Origin: Pseudomonas graminis | GTDB lineage: Bacteria > Pseudomonadota > Gammaproteobacteria > Pseudomonadales > Pseudomonadaceae | Direction: 5' to 3' | Assembly (NCBI RefSeq): GCF_001705435.1 | Contig: NZ_MDEN01000059.1 | Coordinates: 215,064-279,063 of the forward strand | DNA length: 64,000 nt | In this document: in pieces, positions 44,783 to 55,035 of the stretch | How the letters are laid out: every line of letters starts with the position of its first letter | How positions within the stretch are numbered: the stretch's first letter is position 1 | Program-made: the position numbers and the translations under genes | Notes under the pieces: generated by a model | What the model was told of the DNA's origin: nothing | Database searches by the model: none | The model's input: the letters and a program-made list of their open reading frames with translations, nothing else

Positions 44783-46792
44783 TTATCTTTTCAGCATGGC
44801 GCGTATGTCCGCCAAGGCTGTGTTGCCGCGTACGGCTTTGACTTCGACGGGCGTGTCATCGTTGCCTTCCCAGGCGAGATCGTCCGGCGGCAGTTCGTCG
44901 AGGAACCGGCTCGGGAGGCAATCGATGATTTCGCCGTACTGCTTGCGCTTGGCCGCAAAGGTGAACGCCAGCGTCTGCCGCGCGCGGGTGATGCCCACGT
45001 AGGCCAGACGGCGCTCTTCTTCGATGGTGTCGGCTTCGATGCTGGAGCGGTGCGGGAGGATTTCCTCTTCCATGCCCATGATGAACACGTACGGAAATTC
45101 CAGACCCTTGGAGGCGTGCAGGGTCATCATCTGCACGCCTTCGGCGCCGTCTTCCTCTTCCTGCTGACGTTCGAGCATGTCGCGCAGGACCAGCTTGCCG
45201 ATGGCCTCCTCGATGGTCATGCCGCCTTCTTCGTCCTTCTCCAGCGTGTTTTTCAGCGCCTCGATCAGGAACCACACGTTGCCCATGCGGTAGTCGGCGG
45301 CCTTGTCGCTGGAGCTGTTCTGACGAATCCAGTTTTCGTAATCAATGTCCATGACCATGCTGCGCAAAACGGCAATCGGGTCCTGCGTCGCGCATTGCTG
45401 GCGCACGCCGTCCATCCAGTGTTTGAAGCGTCTGAGGCGGTCGGTGAAGCGGGCGTCCAGATGCTCGCCCAGGCCGATCTCGTCGGTCGCGGCATACATC
45501 GACACCTTGCGCTCGGTGGAATAGTTGCCCAGCTTCTCAAGGGTGGTCGAGCCGATTTCCCGGCGCGGGACGTTGATCACGCGCAGGAAGGCGTTGTCGT
45601 CATCCGGGTTCACCAGCAGGCGGAAATAGGCCATCAGGTCTTTCACTTCCTGACGTCCGAAGAAGCTGTTGCCCCCGGACAGCCGATACGGAATCTGATG
45701 GTGCTGCAGCTTCAGCTCGATCAGCTTGGCCTGATAGTTACCGCGATAGAGGATCGCGAAGTCGCTGTACGGCCGGTCGGTGCGCAGGTGCAGGCTGAGA
45801 ATTTCGATGGCCACGCGCTCGGCTTCGGCGTCTTCGTTCTTGCAACGAATCACACGGATTTCATCGCCGTGGCCCATCTCGCTCCAGAGCTGTTTCTCGA
45901 ACGCGTGGGGGTTGTTGGCGATCAGCACGTTGGCGCAGCGCAGAATACGGCTGGTAGAGCGGTAGTTTTGCTCCAGCATTACCACTTTCAACGACGGGTA
46001 ATCGTCCTTGAGCAGCATAAGGTTTTCCGGCCGCGCGCCGCGCCAGGCGTAGATCGACTGGTCGTCGTCACCCACAACGGTGAACTGGCAGCGCGTGCCG
46101 ATGAGCATCTTCACCAGCAGGTACTGGCTGGCGTTGGTGTCCTGGTATTCGTCGACGAGGAGGTAGCGCACCTTGTGCTGCCACTTTTCCAGAATGTCGG
46201 CGTGCTCTTCGAACAGCTTCACTGGCAGCAGAATCAGGTCGTCGAAATCCACCGCGTTGTACGCCTTGAGCGTGCGCTGGTAGTGGCTGTAGACGATGGC
46301 GGCGGTCTGTTCCTTGGGGTTGCGCGAATTGGCGAGGGCTTCGGGCGGCAGAATCAGTTCGTTTTTCCAGGCGCCGATCATGTTCTTGATCTCGTCGACG
46401 CCGTCGTCGCCCGAGTATTCCTTCTGCATGATGTCCGTCATCAGCGCCTTGACGTCGGTCTCGTCGAAGATCGAGAACCCGGGCTTGTACCCCAGACGGG
46501 CGTGTTCCTTGCGGATGATGTTCAGGCCCAGGTTGTGAAACGTCGAAACGGTCAGGCCGCGCCCTTCGCCGCTGCGCAGAAGGGTCCCGACGCGCTCCTT
46601 CATCTCCCGCGCCGCCTTGTTGGTAAAGGTCATGGCGACGATGTACTGGGCACGGATGCCGCAGTTCTGGATGAGGTGGGCAATCTTGCGTGTGATCACG
46701 CTGGTCTTGCCGGAGCCAGCGCCGGCGAGCACCAAAAGAGGGCCGCCGACGTAGTTCACGGCTTCCTGTTGCCGGGGATTGAGTCGGGACAT
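44783..46792 (-). CDS. rep: ATP-dependent DNA helicase Rep
   Basis: 669 residues from ATG 46792 (MSRLNPRQQEAVNYV), the family length. UvrD-type superfamily 1 motifs: AGAGSGKTSVITRKI, motif II LLVDEYQDTN, GDDDQSIYAWRGA and motif VI RLAYVGITRARQ. It removes proteins ahead of the replication fork. In-frame sequence to 46858 is outside the family. Confidence 0.97.
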   Translation of the reverse strand: MSRLNPRQQEAVNYVGGPLLVLAGAGSGKTSVITRKIAHLIQNCGIRAQYIVAMTFTNKAAREMKERVGTLLRSGEGRGLTVSTFHNLGLNIIRKEHARLGYKPGFSIFDETDVKALMTDIMQKEYSGDDGVDEIKNMIGAWKNELILPPEALANSRNPKEQTAAIVYSHYQRTLKAYNAVDFDDLILLPVKLFEEHADILEKWQHKVRYLLVDEYQDTNASQYLLVKMLIGTRCQFTVVGDDDQSIYAWRGARPENLMLLKDDYPSLKVVMLEQNYRSTSRILRCANVLIANNPHAFEKQLWSEMGHGDEIRVIRCKNEDAEAERVAIEILSLHLRTDRPYSDFAILYRGNYQAKLIELKLQHHQIPYRLSGGNSFFGRQEVKDLMAYFRLLVNPDDDNAFLRVINVPRREIGSTTLEKLGNYSTERKVSMYAATDEIGLGEHLDARFTDRLRRFKHWMDGVRQQCATQDPIAVLRSMVMDIDYENWIRQNSSSDKAADYRMGNVWFLIEALKNTLEKDEEGGMTIEEAIGKLVLRDMLERQQEEEDGAEGVQMMTLHASKGLEFPYVFIMGMEEEILPHRSSIEADTIEEERRLAYVGITRARQTLAFTFAAKRKQYGEIIDCLPSRFLDELPPDDLAWEGNDDTPVEVKAVRGNTALADIRAMLKR

Positions 46793-46993
46793 GGGGAAAA
46801 GTGGGGTCGCTTTGAAAAGGGCGGGCATTTTAACAGGGTCAGCGGATTTCGCAGCCACCGTCCGACACTGTGATGCGCCGCGCTATCTATATTTCGCCGT
46901 TTTGTTACATTTGCCTACTGCGGATGATTATCGCGTTTGACGACCCTCATTCGGGGGTGCGCCAAGGTCTTTACGTTTGTGTGGGGAGTTAGC

Positions 46994-48664
46994 TTGTCTA
47001 CGCCTGTCGAACCCTTGCGCTTGCTGCTTCTGGCGGACACGCCCGAATGGCCGGCATCGTTGCGCGAGTGCCTGGCGCCGCTCGTAGACGCCGCCGTCCT
47101 GGATTGCGCGTCGAGCTGGGACGCCGTTGGCGATCAAACAGACCTCGCAGCCCCTGGAATCCTTTTCACTACTGAAGCCCTTCAGCCCGCCGCCGGCCAA
47201 TGCAACTGGCCCACCGTATTGCTTTTTGACACGGAGCCGGACGAAGAGCCCGTCGGCGTCAGTGACTGGCTGGTGCGCGATGCGCTCACTCCGCAGGCTT
47301 TGCGCCGTTGTCTGCGTCATGTGCGCGAACGGGGCGTGCTGGAAACCACGCTCAATCGCCTCGCCGAGCAAGACCCTCTCACCGGAATCGCCAACCGCCA
47401 GGGCTTTCAGACCCTGTTGGCCGCCCGGCTGGCCGAGTTCGACGGTCGAGGTCTGGCCCTTGGGCATCTGGACCTGGACAACTTCCGCCGCGCCAATGAC
47501 GCGCTGGGTCACCAGGCAGGCGATCGACTGATCCTGCAAGTGGTGGCGCGGCTGAAAGGCCAACTGGAAGCGTGCGATCAACTGGCACGACTGGGCAGCG
47601 ATGAATTCGCCCTTCTGATCGACACTCGACGTGCCCCTGAGCGGGCGGAGTCCATTGCCGAGCGCATCACCGAAGCCTTGTCCGAACCGTATTGGGTCGA
47701 TGGCGAAAGCCTGTTGATCGGCTGCAGCCTGGGCATCGCCTATGCGCGCATCAATGGCGGCGCCGATCCCTTGATGTGGCATGCGCATATCGCCATGCAG
47801 CAGGCCAAAGGCACGCAGGGCTGCACGTTTCACGTCTTCAACGAACGCATCAACCGCAATGCCCGAAGCCTCGCCGACCTGGAAAGCGAGCTGCGCCGCG
47901 CCTTGCGTCGCGACGAGCTGGAGCTGCATTACCAACCGCGCCTGTGCCTGAACACCGGGCACATTCTGGGGCTTGAGGCACTGGTGCGCTGGCGCCACGC
48001 TGAACGTGGGCTGTTGCCGCCGAGTGAATTCGTGCCATTGGCCGAGCAGAGCGGGCTGATCGTGCCGCTAGGATACTGGGTCATCGCCCGTGCGCTCCGA
48101 GACATGCAGGCGTTGCGCGAGAAAGGCGTACCGCCGCTGCACATGGCGATCAACCTTTCATTCCGTCAATTCCAGGACAACCAGTTGCTCGCAACGCTCA
48201 GCCGATTGATTGCCGATCGCGGCATTGACGCGCAATGGCTGGAATTTGAACTGACCGAAACGGCGGTCATGCGCCGCAGTGACCTGGTCAGGCAGACCAT
48301 GGACGCGCTGGGTCGCCTGGGGGTGCGCTTCTCGCTGGACGATTTCGGCACCGGGTTTTCATCCTTCGTGCACCTCAATAGCCTGCCGATCACGCTGCTG
48401 AAGATCGACAAGAGCTTTGTCGGTGAAATGGAGCAGCGCGAGGAAAACCGCAAGCTGGTCCACGCCATGATCAACCTGGCCCACAACCTCAGCCTCGAAG
48501 TGGTGGCCGAAGGTGTTGAAACCCCTGAGCAACTGGCCTTGCTGCGCAGCTTCAACTGCGATCAGGTCCAAGGGTTTCTCATCAGCCACCCGCTTGCGTT
48601 GCCAGAGCTGACGGAGTATCTGGCGATGCATCAGGTGCAGAGAAAGGGACTGCAGGGGACTTGA
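46994..48664 (+). CDS. GGDEF-EAL c-di-GMP protein (ProE-like position)
   Basis: 556 residues if TTG 46994 is the start (GGGGAG five nt upstream; frame open to 46937). A response-regulator-like N-terminus (residues 1-110) is followed by a GGDEF domain whose active site reads GSDEF (201-205), then an EAL domain: EALVRW and DDFGTGFSS with following KIDKSF, and EGVET. The EAL motifs look catalytic, the GGDEF altered, so the likely net activity is phosphodiesterase. The PA5295 position, for which a phosphodiesterase (ProE) has been described, matches. Divergent from rep. Confidence 0.86.
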   Translation: MSTPVEPLRLLLLADTPEWPASLRECLAPLVDAAVLDCASSWDAVGDQTDLAAPGILFTTEALQPAAGQCNWPTVLLFDTEPDEEPVGVSDWLVRDALTPQALRRCLRHVRERGVLETTLNRLAEQDPLTGIANRQGFQTLLAARLAEFDGRGLALGHLDLDNFRRANDALGHQAGDRLILQVVARLKGQLEACDQLARLGSDEFALLIDTRRAPERAESIAERITEALSEPYWVDGESLLIGCSLGIAYARINGGADPLMWHAHIAMQQAKGTQGCTFHVFNERINRNARSLADLESELRRALRRDELELHYQPRLCLNTGHILGLEALVRWRHAERGLLPPSEFVPLAEQSGLIVPLGYWVIARALRDMQALREKGVPPLHMAINLSFRQFQDNQLLATLSRLIADRGIDAQWLEFELTETAVMRRSDLVRQTMDALGRLGVRFSLDDFGTGFSSFVHLNSLPITLLKIDKSFVGEMEQREENRKLVHAMINLAHNLSLEVVAEGVETPEQLALLRSFNCDQVQGFLISHPLALPELTEYLAMHQVQRKGLQGT

Positions 48665-48698
48665 GGAGCCACGCACGGCCCTACAGGTCTGAGTTCGC

Positions 48699-50081
48699 CT
48701 ACCCCATCACCACAACGCCCGTCGCCTCTTTGCGCAGCAGCCGCGCCGTCTTGCGCTCGAATGCCCAGGTCAGTGCGACCGCTGAGCAGAGCAGGCCGAT
48801 CGCCAGTCCCCACCACACGCCCACCGCGCCCTGGTTCGCCAAAAACCCAAGGCCCCACGCCAACGGCGCGCCGACCACCCAGTAGCTCGCCAGCCCGATC
48901 AGGAACGTGGTTTTTGCGTCCTTGAAACCTCGAATGGCACCCATGGCAATGGTCTGCGTGCCGTCGAGAATCTCGAACCAGGCGGCGATGGCCAGCAGCT
49001 TCACCGCCAGCTCGACCACTCCCTGGTATTTCGGATCGTTGACGTCCACGAACAACCCGATGACGGCGTGGGGCGCGACCCAGAACAGAATGCCGAACGA
49101 CAGCATCAGCAGCCCGCCAAAACCAATCCCCATGCGTCCGGCAGTGCGCGCCAGCAGCAGGTTTCCCGCCCCGTAGTGCAAGCCGATGCGCATGGTTACC
49201 GCGTAGGAAATCCCGACTGGAACCATGAACGCCATCGACACCGATTGAAGGGCGATCTGGTGCGCGGCCATCTGTGTGCTGCCCATGGCCCCCATGCAGA
49301 ACGCCGCAAAGGTGAACAGCCCGACTTCCACCGCGTACGTGCCGCCAATGGGCAGGCCCAGGCGCCACAGCTCTTTCAGGCAGCTGCGCGAGAGTTTCAT
49401 CAGTTCTTTGTGAAGGGGGTACGCCGCGTAGGCGCTGTGATAACGAATGTGAAGTGCGAGGGCCAGGGCCATGGCGTTGGTGACAATGGCCGTGACCAGG
49501 CCAATGCCCATCAGGCCCCAGTGCGGCAGGCCGAACAGTCCGTGGATAAAGGCGTAATTGAGCCCGAAGTTGAGCGCCACGCCCACCAGGCTGATCACCA
49601 TCACGGGTGTGGCGCGCCCCAGCGCACTGGTGAATCCGCGCAGGGCCATGAAGCTCAGAAGGCCGGGCAGCGCCAATGGCAGCGTGATCAGGAATTCACT
49701 GGCCATGTGCACGTTGGCTTCATCTTGACCAAACTGCAGCAAAATCGGCTCGAGGTTCCACAGGATCAGCGCGGCAATCAGCGCCATGCCCCATGCCAGC
49801 CACAAACCGGCCTGGGTCAAGCGTGTGACGCCTGCGTGATCGTTCGCGCCCTTGCGGATGGCAACCAACGTGCCGACTGCGGCCATGACACCCACGCAGA
49901 AGAACGACACGAAGTTATAGCTCGCCGCACCCAGCCCGCCACCGGCCAGGGATTCCGGGCCCAGTTTGCCCATCATTACGGTGTCGGTGAACACCATCAG
50001 CATGTGCGCCATCTGCGAAGCAATCAGCGGCCCGGCCAGACGCAGGATGATCCACAGTTCTTTGAAGGCGTGCTGGTGCAT
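48699..50081 (-). CDS. MATE family multidrug exporter
   Basis: 460 residues from ATG 50081 with 12 hydrophobic segments. MATE signatures: LAGPLIASQMAHMLMVFTDTVMMGKLGPESLAG near the start and GAMGSTQMAAHQIALQS in the second half. NorM-like Na+ or H+ coupled drug exporter, inner membrane. An in-frame start at 50186 is unsupported. Divergent from a LysR gene. Confidence 0.88.
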   Translation of the reverse strand: MHQHAFKELWIILRLAGPLIASQMAHMLMVFTDTVMMGKLGPESLAGGGLGAASYNFVSFFCVGVMAAVGTLVAIRKGANDHAGVTRLTQAGLWLAWGMALIAALILWNLEPILLQFGQDEANVHMASEFLITLPLALPGLLSFMALRGFTSALGRATPVMVISLVGVALNFGLNYAFIHGLFGLPHWGLMGIGLVTAIVTNAMALALALHIRYHSAYAAYPLHKELMKLSRSCLKELWRLGLPIGGTYAVEVGLFTFAAFCMGAMGSTQMAAHQIALQSVSMAFMVPVGISYAVTMRIGLHYGAGNLLLARTAGRMGIGFGGLLMLSFGILFWVAPHAVIGLFVDVNDPKYQGVVELAVKLLAIAAWFEILDGTQTIAMGAIRGFKDAKTTFLIGLASYWVVGAPLAWGLGFLANQGAVGVWWGLAIGLLCSAVALTWAFERKTARLLRKEATGVVVMG

Positions 50082-50245
50082 GGTCTTTGCGCTCGGGTTA
50101 CGGGTGTTGGCAGGCCGGTCATTGTGGGGATTCAGGCGGGGATGCACAAAGGGATAAATGCGATCTCTCGCATGAGTAAAACTCATCCTGATATTTCTTT
50201 AGTAGAGTGATCTCACCTGCCCGACTGCCTGAGGGATACCCGTCG

Positions 50246-51166
50246 ATGTCACGCACCCTTCCGCCACTGTATGCCCTGCGCGCGTTTGAAGCCGCTGCGC
50301 GACACAGTTCGTTCACGCGTGCCGCTGAAGAGCTGTCGATCACCCAAAGCGCGGTCAGTCGGCATATCCGCACGCTCGAAGAGCATTTCGCCTGCCGTCT
50401 GTTTCGCCGCAACGGTCGCAATCTGCAGCTTACCGAGGCCGCGCGTGAGTTGCTGCCGGGCGTACGGGAAGGTTTTTTGGCCTTGGAGCGAGCCTGCAGC
50501 GCGTTGATGGCGGAGGAGGGCATCTTGCGCATGAAGGCTCCATCGACCCTGACCATGCGCTGGTTGCTGGCGCGGCTGAGTCGTTTCCGCCATCTGCAGG
50601 TGGGCAACGAAGTCCAGCTGACCAGCGCCTGGATGGACATCGACAGCGTCGACTTCACCCAGGAGCCATTCGATTGCGCGGTGTTGCTCAGCCATGGGCA
50701 CTTCCCGCCGGAGTGGGAGGCGACCTACCTGTTCCCTGAGCTGCTGATTCCCGTGGGCGCGCCGACGCTGCTGGATGATGAGCCTTGGGATGCCGAGCGA
50801 CTGGCTGGCGCCGAACTGTTGCATCCCACGCCCGACCGTCGCGACTGGCGCCGATGGCTGGAGCGCATGGATTTGTCTGACCGGGTCTCGCTCAAGGGAG
50901 GGCAGGTCTTCGACACGCTGGAGCTGGGCATGATTGCGGCGGCCCGGGGTTACGGCGTTTCCATGGGCGATCTGCTGATGGTGGCGGAGGATGTCGCCCA
51001 GGACCGACTGAGCCTGCCTTGGCGCACAGCGGTGGTCAGCGGGGAAAACTACTACCTTGTCTGGCCAAAGACTCGGCCGGGCGGCGAGCGTATGCGGCGG
51101 TTGAGTGACTTTTTGCAGGGCGAGGTGCAGGCGATGGAATTGCCGGACGTGACGATTCTGGAGTGA
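50246..51166 (+). CDS. LysR family regulator, GcvA-like
   Basis: 306 residues from ATG 50246 (MSRTLPPLYALRAFEAAARHSSF). HTH region AAEELSITQSAVSRHIRTLEEHF is that of the GcvA-type branch; a LysR substrate domain follows. Divergent from the MATE gene, so it may regulate it. Effector unknown. Confidence 0.88.
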   Translation: MSRTLPPLYALRAFEAAARHSSFTRAAEELSITQSAVSRHIRTLEEHFACRLFRRNGRNLQLTEAARELLPGVREGFLALERACSALMAEEGILRMKAPSTLTMRWLLARLSRFRHLQVGNEVQLTSAWMDIDSVDFTQEPFDCAVLLSHGHFPPEWEATYLFPELLIPVGAPTLLDDEPWDAERLAGAELLHPTPDRRDWRRWLERMDLSDRVSLKGGQVFDTLELGMIAAARGYGVSMGDLLMVAEDVAQDRLSLPWRTAVVSGENYYLVWPKTRPGGERMRRLSDFLQGEVQAMELPDVTILE

Positions 51167-51385
51167 GCCGTAAAGCGCTCGGCCATCGAAAGCGGACGCA
51201 GGACAGCCAAAGAGGGGATTAATTCCGTCCTGAAACGATGTAGGACTCAAGTATTTCGTTTGTCCGCCGAAGGTGTATTGCAGAGCCGGTTCACCTCAAT
51301 CGGCTCATCGATTCCCTCTATTAGAATTCGTCCGAATGGTGTTCCTGAGATCCAGGACGGCCCAGTCGTTCGGCAAGGAGCACCC

Positions 51386-53362
51386 ATGCCTCAGCCTCGC
51401 GCCCGAATTGCCTCGCAACTCGGCATTGCCCTGGCCGTTATTCTGGCCGTCGTCATCAGCGGCAGCACGCTGTTTGCCCTGCGCTCACTGGACTCGGCAA
51501 ACCTGGTCATCCGTGAGGAGCACATGAGCAGCGAAGCCCGGTTGCTCGCCGACCAGTTGAACACCTTCCACAGCACGTTGCGCGACAGCACCCTGCGTCT
51601 GAGCGGTCTGTTCGAGAAGCGTTTTTCGGCCGGCCTGAGCCTGCAGGGTGATCAGCAGATTGCGGTCGCGGGCGTGCAGACCCCTGCATTACTGCTCAAC
51701 GGCAACGCGCTGAACAACGACTTCACTGAAGTCGACGACTTTAAAAACATGACGGCCGGCGTGGCGACGGTCTTCGTTCGCAGCGGCGACGACTTCGTGC
51801 GCGTCAGCACGTCCCTGAGCAAGCAGGACGGCTCGCGCGCCCTCGGCACCTCGCTGGATCACAAGCATCCGGCCTACGAAAAGCTGCTGGCCGGGCAGGG
51901 ATACGTCGGTCGCGCGCTGTTGTTCGACCGTCTGTACATGACGCAGTACAGCCCGGTGCGTGACACCAGCGGCAAGGTCATCGCCGTGTTGTTCGTCGGC
52001 TTCGATTACACCGACGCGCAGAAGGCGCAGTTCGACAACCTGAAAAACTTCCGCATCGGTTCCACCGGTTCGCTGGCGTTGCTTGATGAGCAGAACAAAT
52101 GGCTGGTGCCGCCTGCGGGCGTGAAGGACCTGGATCAGGCAAGCACCACGCTGGCCGAGTTCGCCAAGACGCCGAGCGTTGGGCGTTTCTGGCAGGACGC
52201 CGGTGAAGATTTCTACACCGTCGGCGAGAAATTTGCCGGCGGCCCGTGGACGGTTCTGGCGACGATGCCCAAGGATGAAATCAGCGCAGTGACCTGGAGC
52301 GTCGGCACGCAATTGGCCATTGGCAGCCTGCTGGCGATGTTGATCGCTGTCGGCGCCGCGATCTGGCTGTTGCGCAGCAAGCTACGGCCGCTGTCGGCGC
52401 TGGTCAGTCAGGCAGAAGCCCTCGGCGCAGGTGATCTGAGTGCACGTCTGAACATTTCCAGCCATGACGAAATTGGTCAGTTGGCAGGCAGCTTCAACAC
52501 GATGGGCCAGGCGCTGGAAACCATGGTGTCCCACATTCGCACGGCCGCGCAGGAAGTCAGCACCCGTGCCAACGCACTGTCCGGCTTGTCGGGCGGCGCT
52601 TATGACGGAATGGAGCAGCAATCCGGCGAAATCACCAGCATGGCCGGTGCAGTGGAGGAGTTCAGCGCCACGGCCCTGACCATCGCCGACAACATGGGCA
52701 CCACCGAACGCATGGCCCAGGGCAATGCCCAGCAGACGCGCATCGGTCGTACGTCCATGGAGGAGGCATCGGCCTCGCTGGAGCAAATTGCAGGCTCGCT
52801 GAGCAGCACCGCGACGGTGATCGATACCTTGGGCCAGCGCTCCCAGGAGATCGGCGGGATTGTCAGCGTCATCACCTCGATCGCCGAGCAGACCAACCTT
52901 CTGGCCCTCAACGCCGCGATTGAAGCCGCACGCGCAGGCGAGCAAGGCCGTGGTTTTGCAGTGGTAGCGGATGAGGTCCGCAGCCTTGCATCACGCACGC
53001 GCCAGGCCACCGATGAAATCTCCGGGATGATCAGCAGCATCCAGCAAGAGACCAGCAATGCTATCAGCACTATGCAGCAAGGCAACGCGCTGATGCAGGA
53101 AGGTCTCGCGCGCAACGCCAAAGTCGCAGCAGCGCTGGCCCAGATCGACGAACAAAGCCGCTCGGCCGGTGAACAATTCACGTCCATCACCACGGCTACC
53201 CAAGAGCAGAGCAACACCGCAACGCTGCTCAGCGCCAACCTGCAAAGCATCGCCCTGGCGAACAGCGAGCAACGCGAAGTCGTGTCGAACCTCGCGATCA
53301 CCGCTCAAGAGCTGAACGCGGTCGCGTCTGACTTGCAGAAAGAAGTGGATCGGTTTCGGTGA
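51386..53362 (+). CDS. Methyl-accepting chemotaxis protein with periplasmic Cache sensor
   Basis: 658 residues from ATG 51386 (AAGGAG 5 nt upstream). N-terminal membrane helix, periplasmic Cache_3-Cache_2 type domain ([40 protein letters not shown]), second helix (about 320), HAMP, and MCP signalling domain with the tip [19 protein letters not shown]. It ends KEVDRFR without a CheR-binding pentapeptide. Ligand unknown; the Cache pattern is found in receptors for organic acids. Confidence 0.92.
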   Translation: MPQPRARIASQLGIALAVILAVVISGSTLFALRSLDSANLVIREEHMSSEARLLADQLNTFHSTLRDSTLRLSGLFEKRFSAGLSLQGDQQIAVAGVQTPALLLNGNALNNDFTEVDDFKNMTAGVATVFVRSGDDFVRVSTSLSKQDGSRALGTSLDHKHPAYEKLLAGQGYVGRALLFDRLYMTQYSPVRDTSGKVIAVLFVGFDYTDAQKAQFDNLKNFRIGSTGSLALLDEQNKWLVPPAGVKDLDQASTTLAEFAKTPSVGRFWQDAGEDFYTVGEKFAGGPWTVLATMPKDEISAVTWSVGTQLAIGSLLAMLIAVGAAIWLLRSKLRPLSALVSQAEALGAGDLSARLNISSHDEIGQLAGSFNTMGQALETMVSHIRTAAQEVSTRANALSGLSGGAYDGMEQQSGEITSMAGAVEEFSATALTIADNMGTTERMAQGNAQQTRIGRTSMEEASASLEQIAGSLSSTATVIDTLGQRSQEIGGIVSVITSIAEQTNLLALNAAIEAARAGEQGRGFAVVADEVRSLASRTRQATDEISGMISSIQQETSNAISTMQQGNALMQEGLARNAKVAAALAQIDEQSRSAGEQFTSITTATQEQSNTATLLSANLQSIALANSEQREVVSNLAITAQELNAVASDLQKEVDRFR

Positions 53363-53389
53363 GGCGGGAGAGCTGCCTAGGCGCTTGAG

Positions 53390-53431
53390 CAAACCCGCCT
53401 TGGCATACTTGCTCCATTCAATTGTCAGCAC
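53390..53431 (-). pseudogene. RelE/ParE toxin, 5' remnant
   Basis: GTG 53431 begins VLTIEWSKYAKAGLL, the N-terminus of RelE-type toxins, in the +1 frame overlapping the antitoxin stop codon as in intact relBE pairs. Similarity stops after about 15 codons and the frame then runs as a shadow of the chemoreceptor gene. Toxin is lost. Confidence 0.6.
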
Positions 53432-53717
53432 CGCGCTTCCTTTGGAGTAATTCGGTAGCGGCAGCCATGACATCCTCGTGCGAGTGCGTCGGCCCCGAGT
53501 CGTCCATGGCTTCACGCACCTTGGCCCTGAACCACTGATCGTAAGCGTCCGGGTGTGCACCGAGGCCAGCGGGTAGGCCGCCTTCGCGGACTACCCGAGT
53601 GAGCAAAATACGCACTGCATCGGAAATAGTGAGGCCAAAGTTGGCCAAGGTCTCCGATGCGTGGTTTTTAAGTGCCTAATCAATCCTCACATGCAGCATT
53701 GAAGTCTGGGTTGTCAT
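53418..53717 (-). pseudogene. RelB/DinJ antitoxin gene with in-frame amber codon
   Basis: Reads MTTQTSMLHVRID, then TAG at 53678-53676, then ALKNHASETLANFGLTISDAV in the same frame to the stop at 53418. Without the TAG it is an ordinary RelB/DinJ of about 99 residues. A 76-residue piece (from TTG 53648) could be reinitiated but would lack the N-terminal DNA-binding strand. Confidence 0.75.
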
Positions 53718-53778
53718 GAGGGCTACTCCTGAAAAAGATCACTATGTATCTCATTTGAGATACGCATAACGAAGATCT

Positions 53779-55035
53779 TTAGTTCGACGAAGGCCGATAC
53801 TGCAAAGCCTCAGCAATGTGGCATCGGGCGATTGCGTCCACCTTCTCCAGATCGGCCAGCGTACGCGCCACTTTCAGCAATCGGTGTGCAGCGCGCAGAG
53901 AGAGGTTCAGACGTTCACAAGCGTTCTCGAGCCAGGCTTCGTCTTCCGGCAACAGCGCGCAGTGCTGACGCAGTGCGGGCAGATCAAGGAATGCATTGGC
54001 GCAGCCCTGGCGTCGTTGTTGGCGCTGTCGGGCTTCGGATACCACCTCCGCTGCGCTGGCGCTTTCACCCTTGCAATCGTGCGTTGCCGCTAAAGACGTG
54101 GTTTCACGGGCGACCGTCAGATGCAGGTCAATCCGGTCAAGCAGCGGCCCGGACAGCTTGTTGCGGTAACGCTGAATCTGATCGGTTGAGCAACGGCAGC
54201 GCCCGGTTGGCTCGCCGTGATAACCGCACGGGCAGGGGTTCATCGCCGCCACCAGCTGAAAGCGCGCCGGAAAGCGCACCCGGTCCCGAGCGCGGGAAAT
54301 GACGATGTGGCCGGATTCAAGGGGTTCGCGCAGGACCTCCAGTACCCGCCGATCAAATTCCGGAAGCTCGTCCAGAAACAGCACGCCGTGGTGCGCGAGG
54401 GTGATTTCGCCAGGTTGCGGGCGACTGCCACCGCCGACCAGCGCAGGACCCGACGCCGAGTGATGAGGCTGGCGGAAGGGGCGCTGGGGCCAACTGGTCA
54501 GCGGCGCGTGACTGGCGACCGATTGAATCGCCGCCACTTCCAACGCTTCGAGCTCATCCAGCGGCGGCAATAGCCCGGGCAAACGGCTCGCGAGCAGCGT
54601 TTTACCGGTGCCGGGAGGGCCGCTGAAAAGCAGGTTATGCGCGCCAGCCGCGGCCACCAGCAACGCGCGTTTGGCAGCGATCTGGCCTTGCACCTCACTC
54701 AAGTCGGGATAAGGCTGCGTCTGCAGGATCAGGCCATTGGATTTATAGGGCGAGATAACCGTGTGTCCATTCAGGTGCGACACCAGCTCCAGCAGATGAC
54801 TGACCGCGATTACCTTCAGGCCTGACGCCAGACAAGCCTCCTCGGCATTCACCGCAGGCACGATCAGCGTATGGCCCGCTTCCCGCGCAGCAAGCGCCGC
54901 CGGGAGCACGCCTTGGACGGGCCGAATCGCCCCCGACAACGCCAGCTCCCCCAGACACTCAATGCCCTCCAGCGCAAGGGTCGGCACCTGCGCGCTGGCG
55001 GCGAGCAAGCCGAGGGCGATGGCAAGATCGAAGCG
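53779..55035 (-). pseudogene. comM: comM (YifB) Mg-chelatase-like ATPase, 5' end lost
   Basis: 418 codons remain, beginning RFDLAIALGLLAAS, with Walker A SGPPGTGKTLLASRL, the LFLDELPEF Walker B and the arginine-rich C-terminus. The intact protein is about 500 residues, so the first 80 or so codons and the start are missing. Upstream in frame is a TAA at 55050. Homology to comM ends at 55035, where the sequence changes to accessory DNA. ComM is a helicase needed for natural transformation and its gene is a known insertion site for genomic islands (for example AbaR islands in Acinetobacter). Confidence 0.88.
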
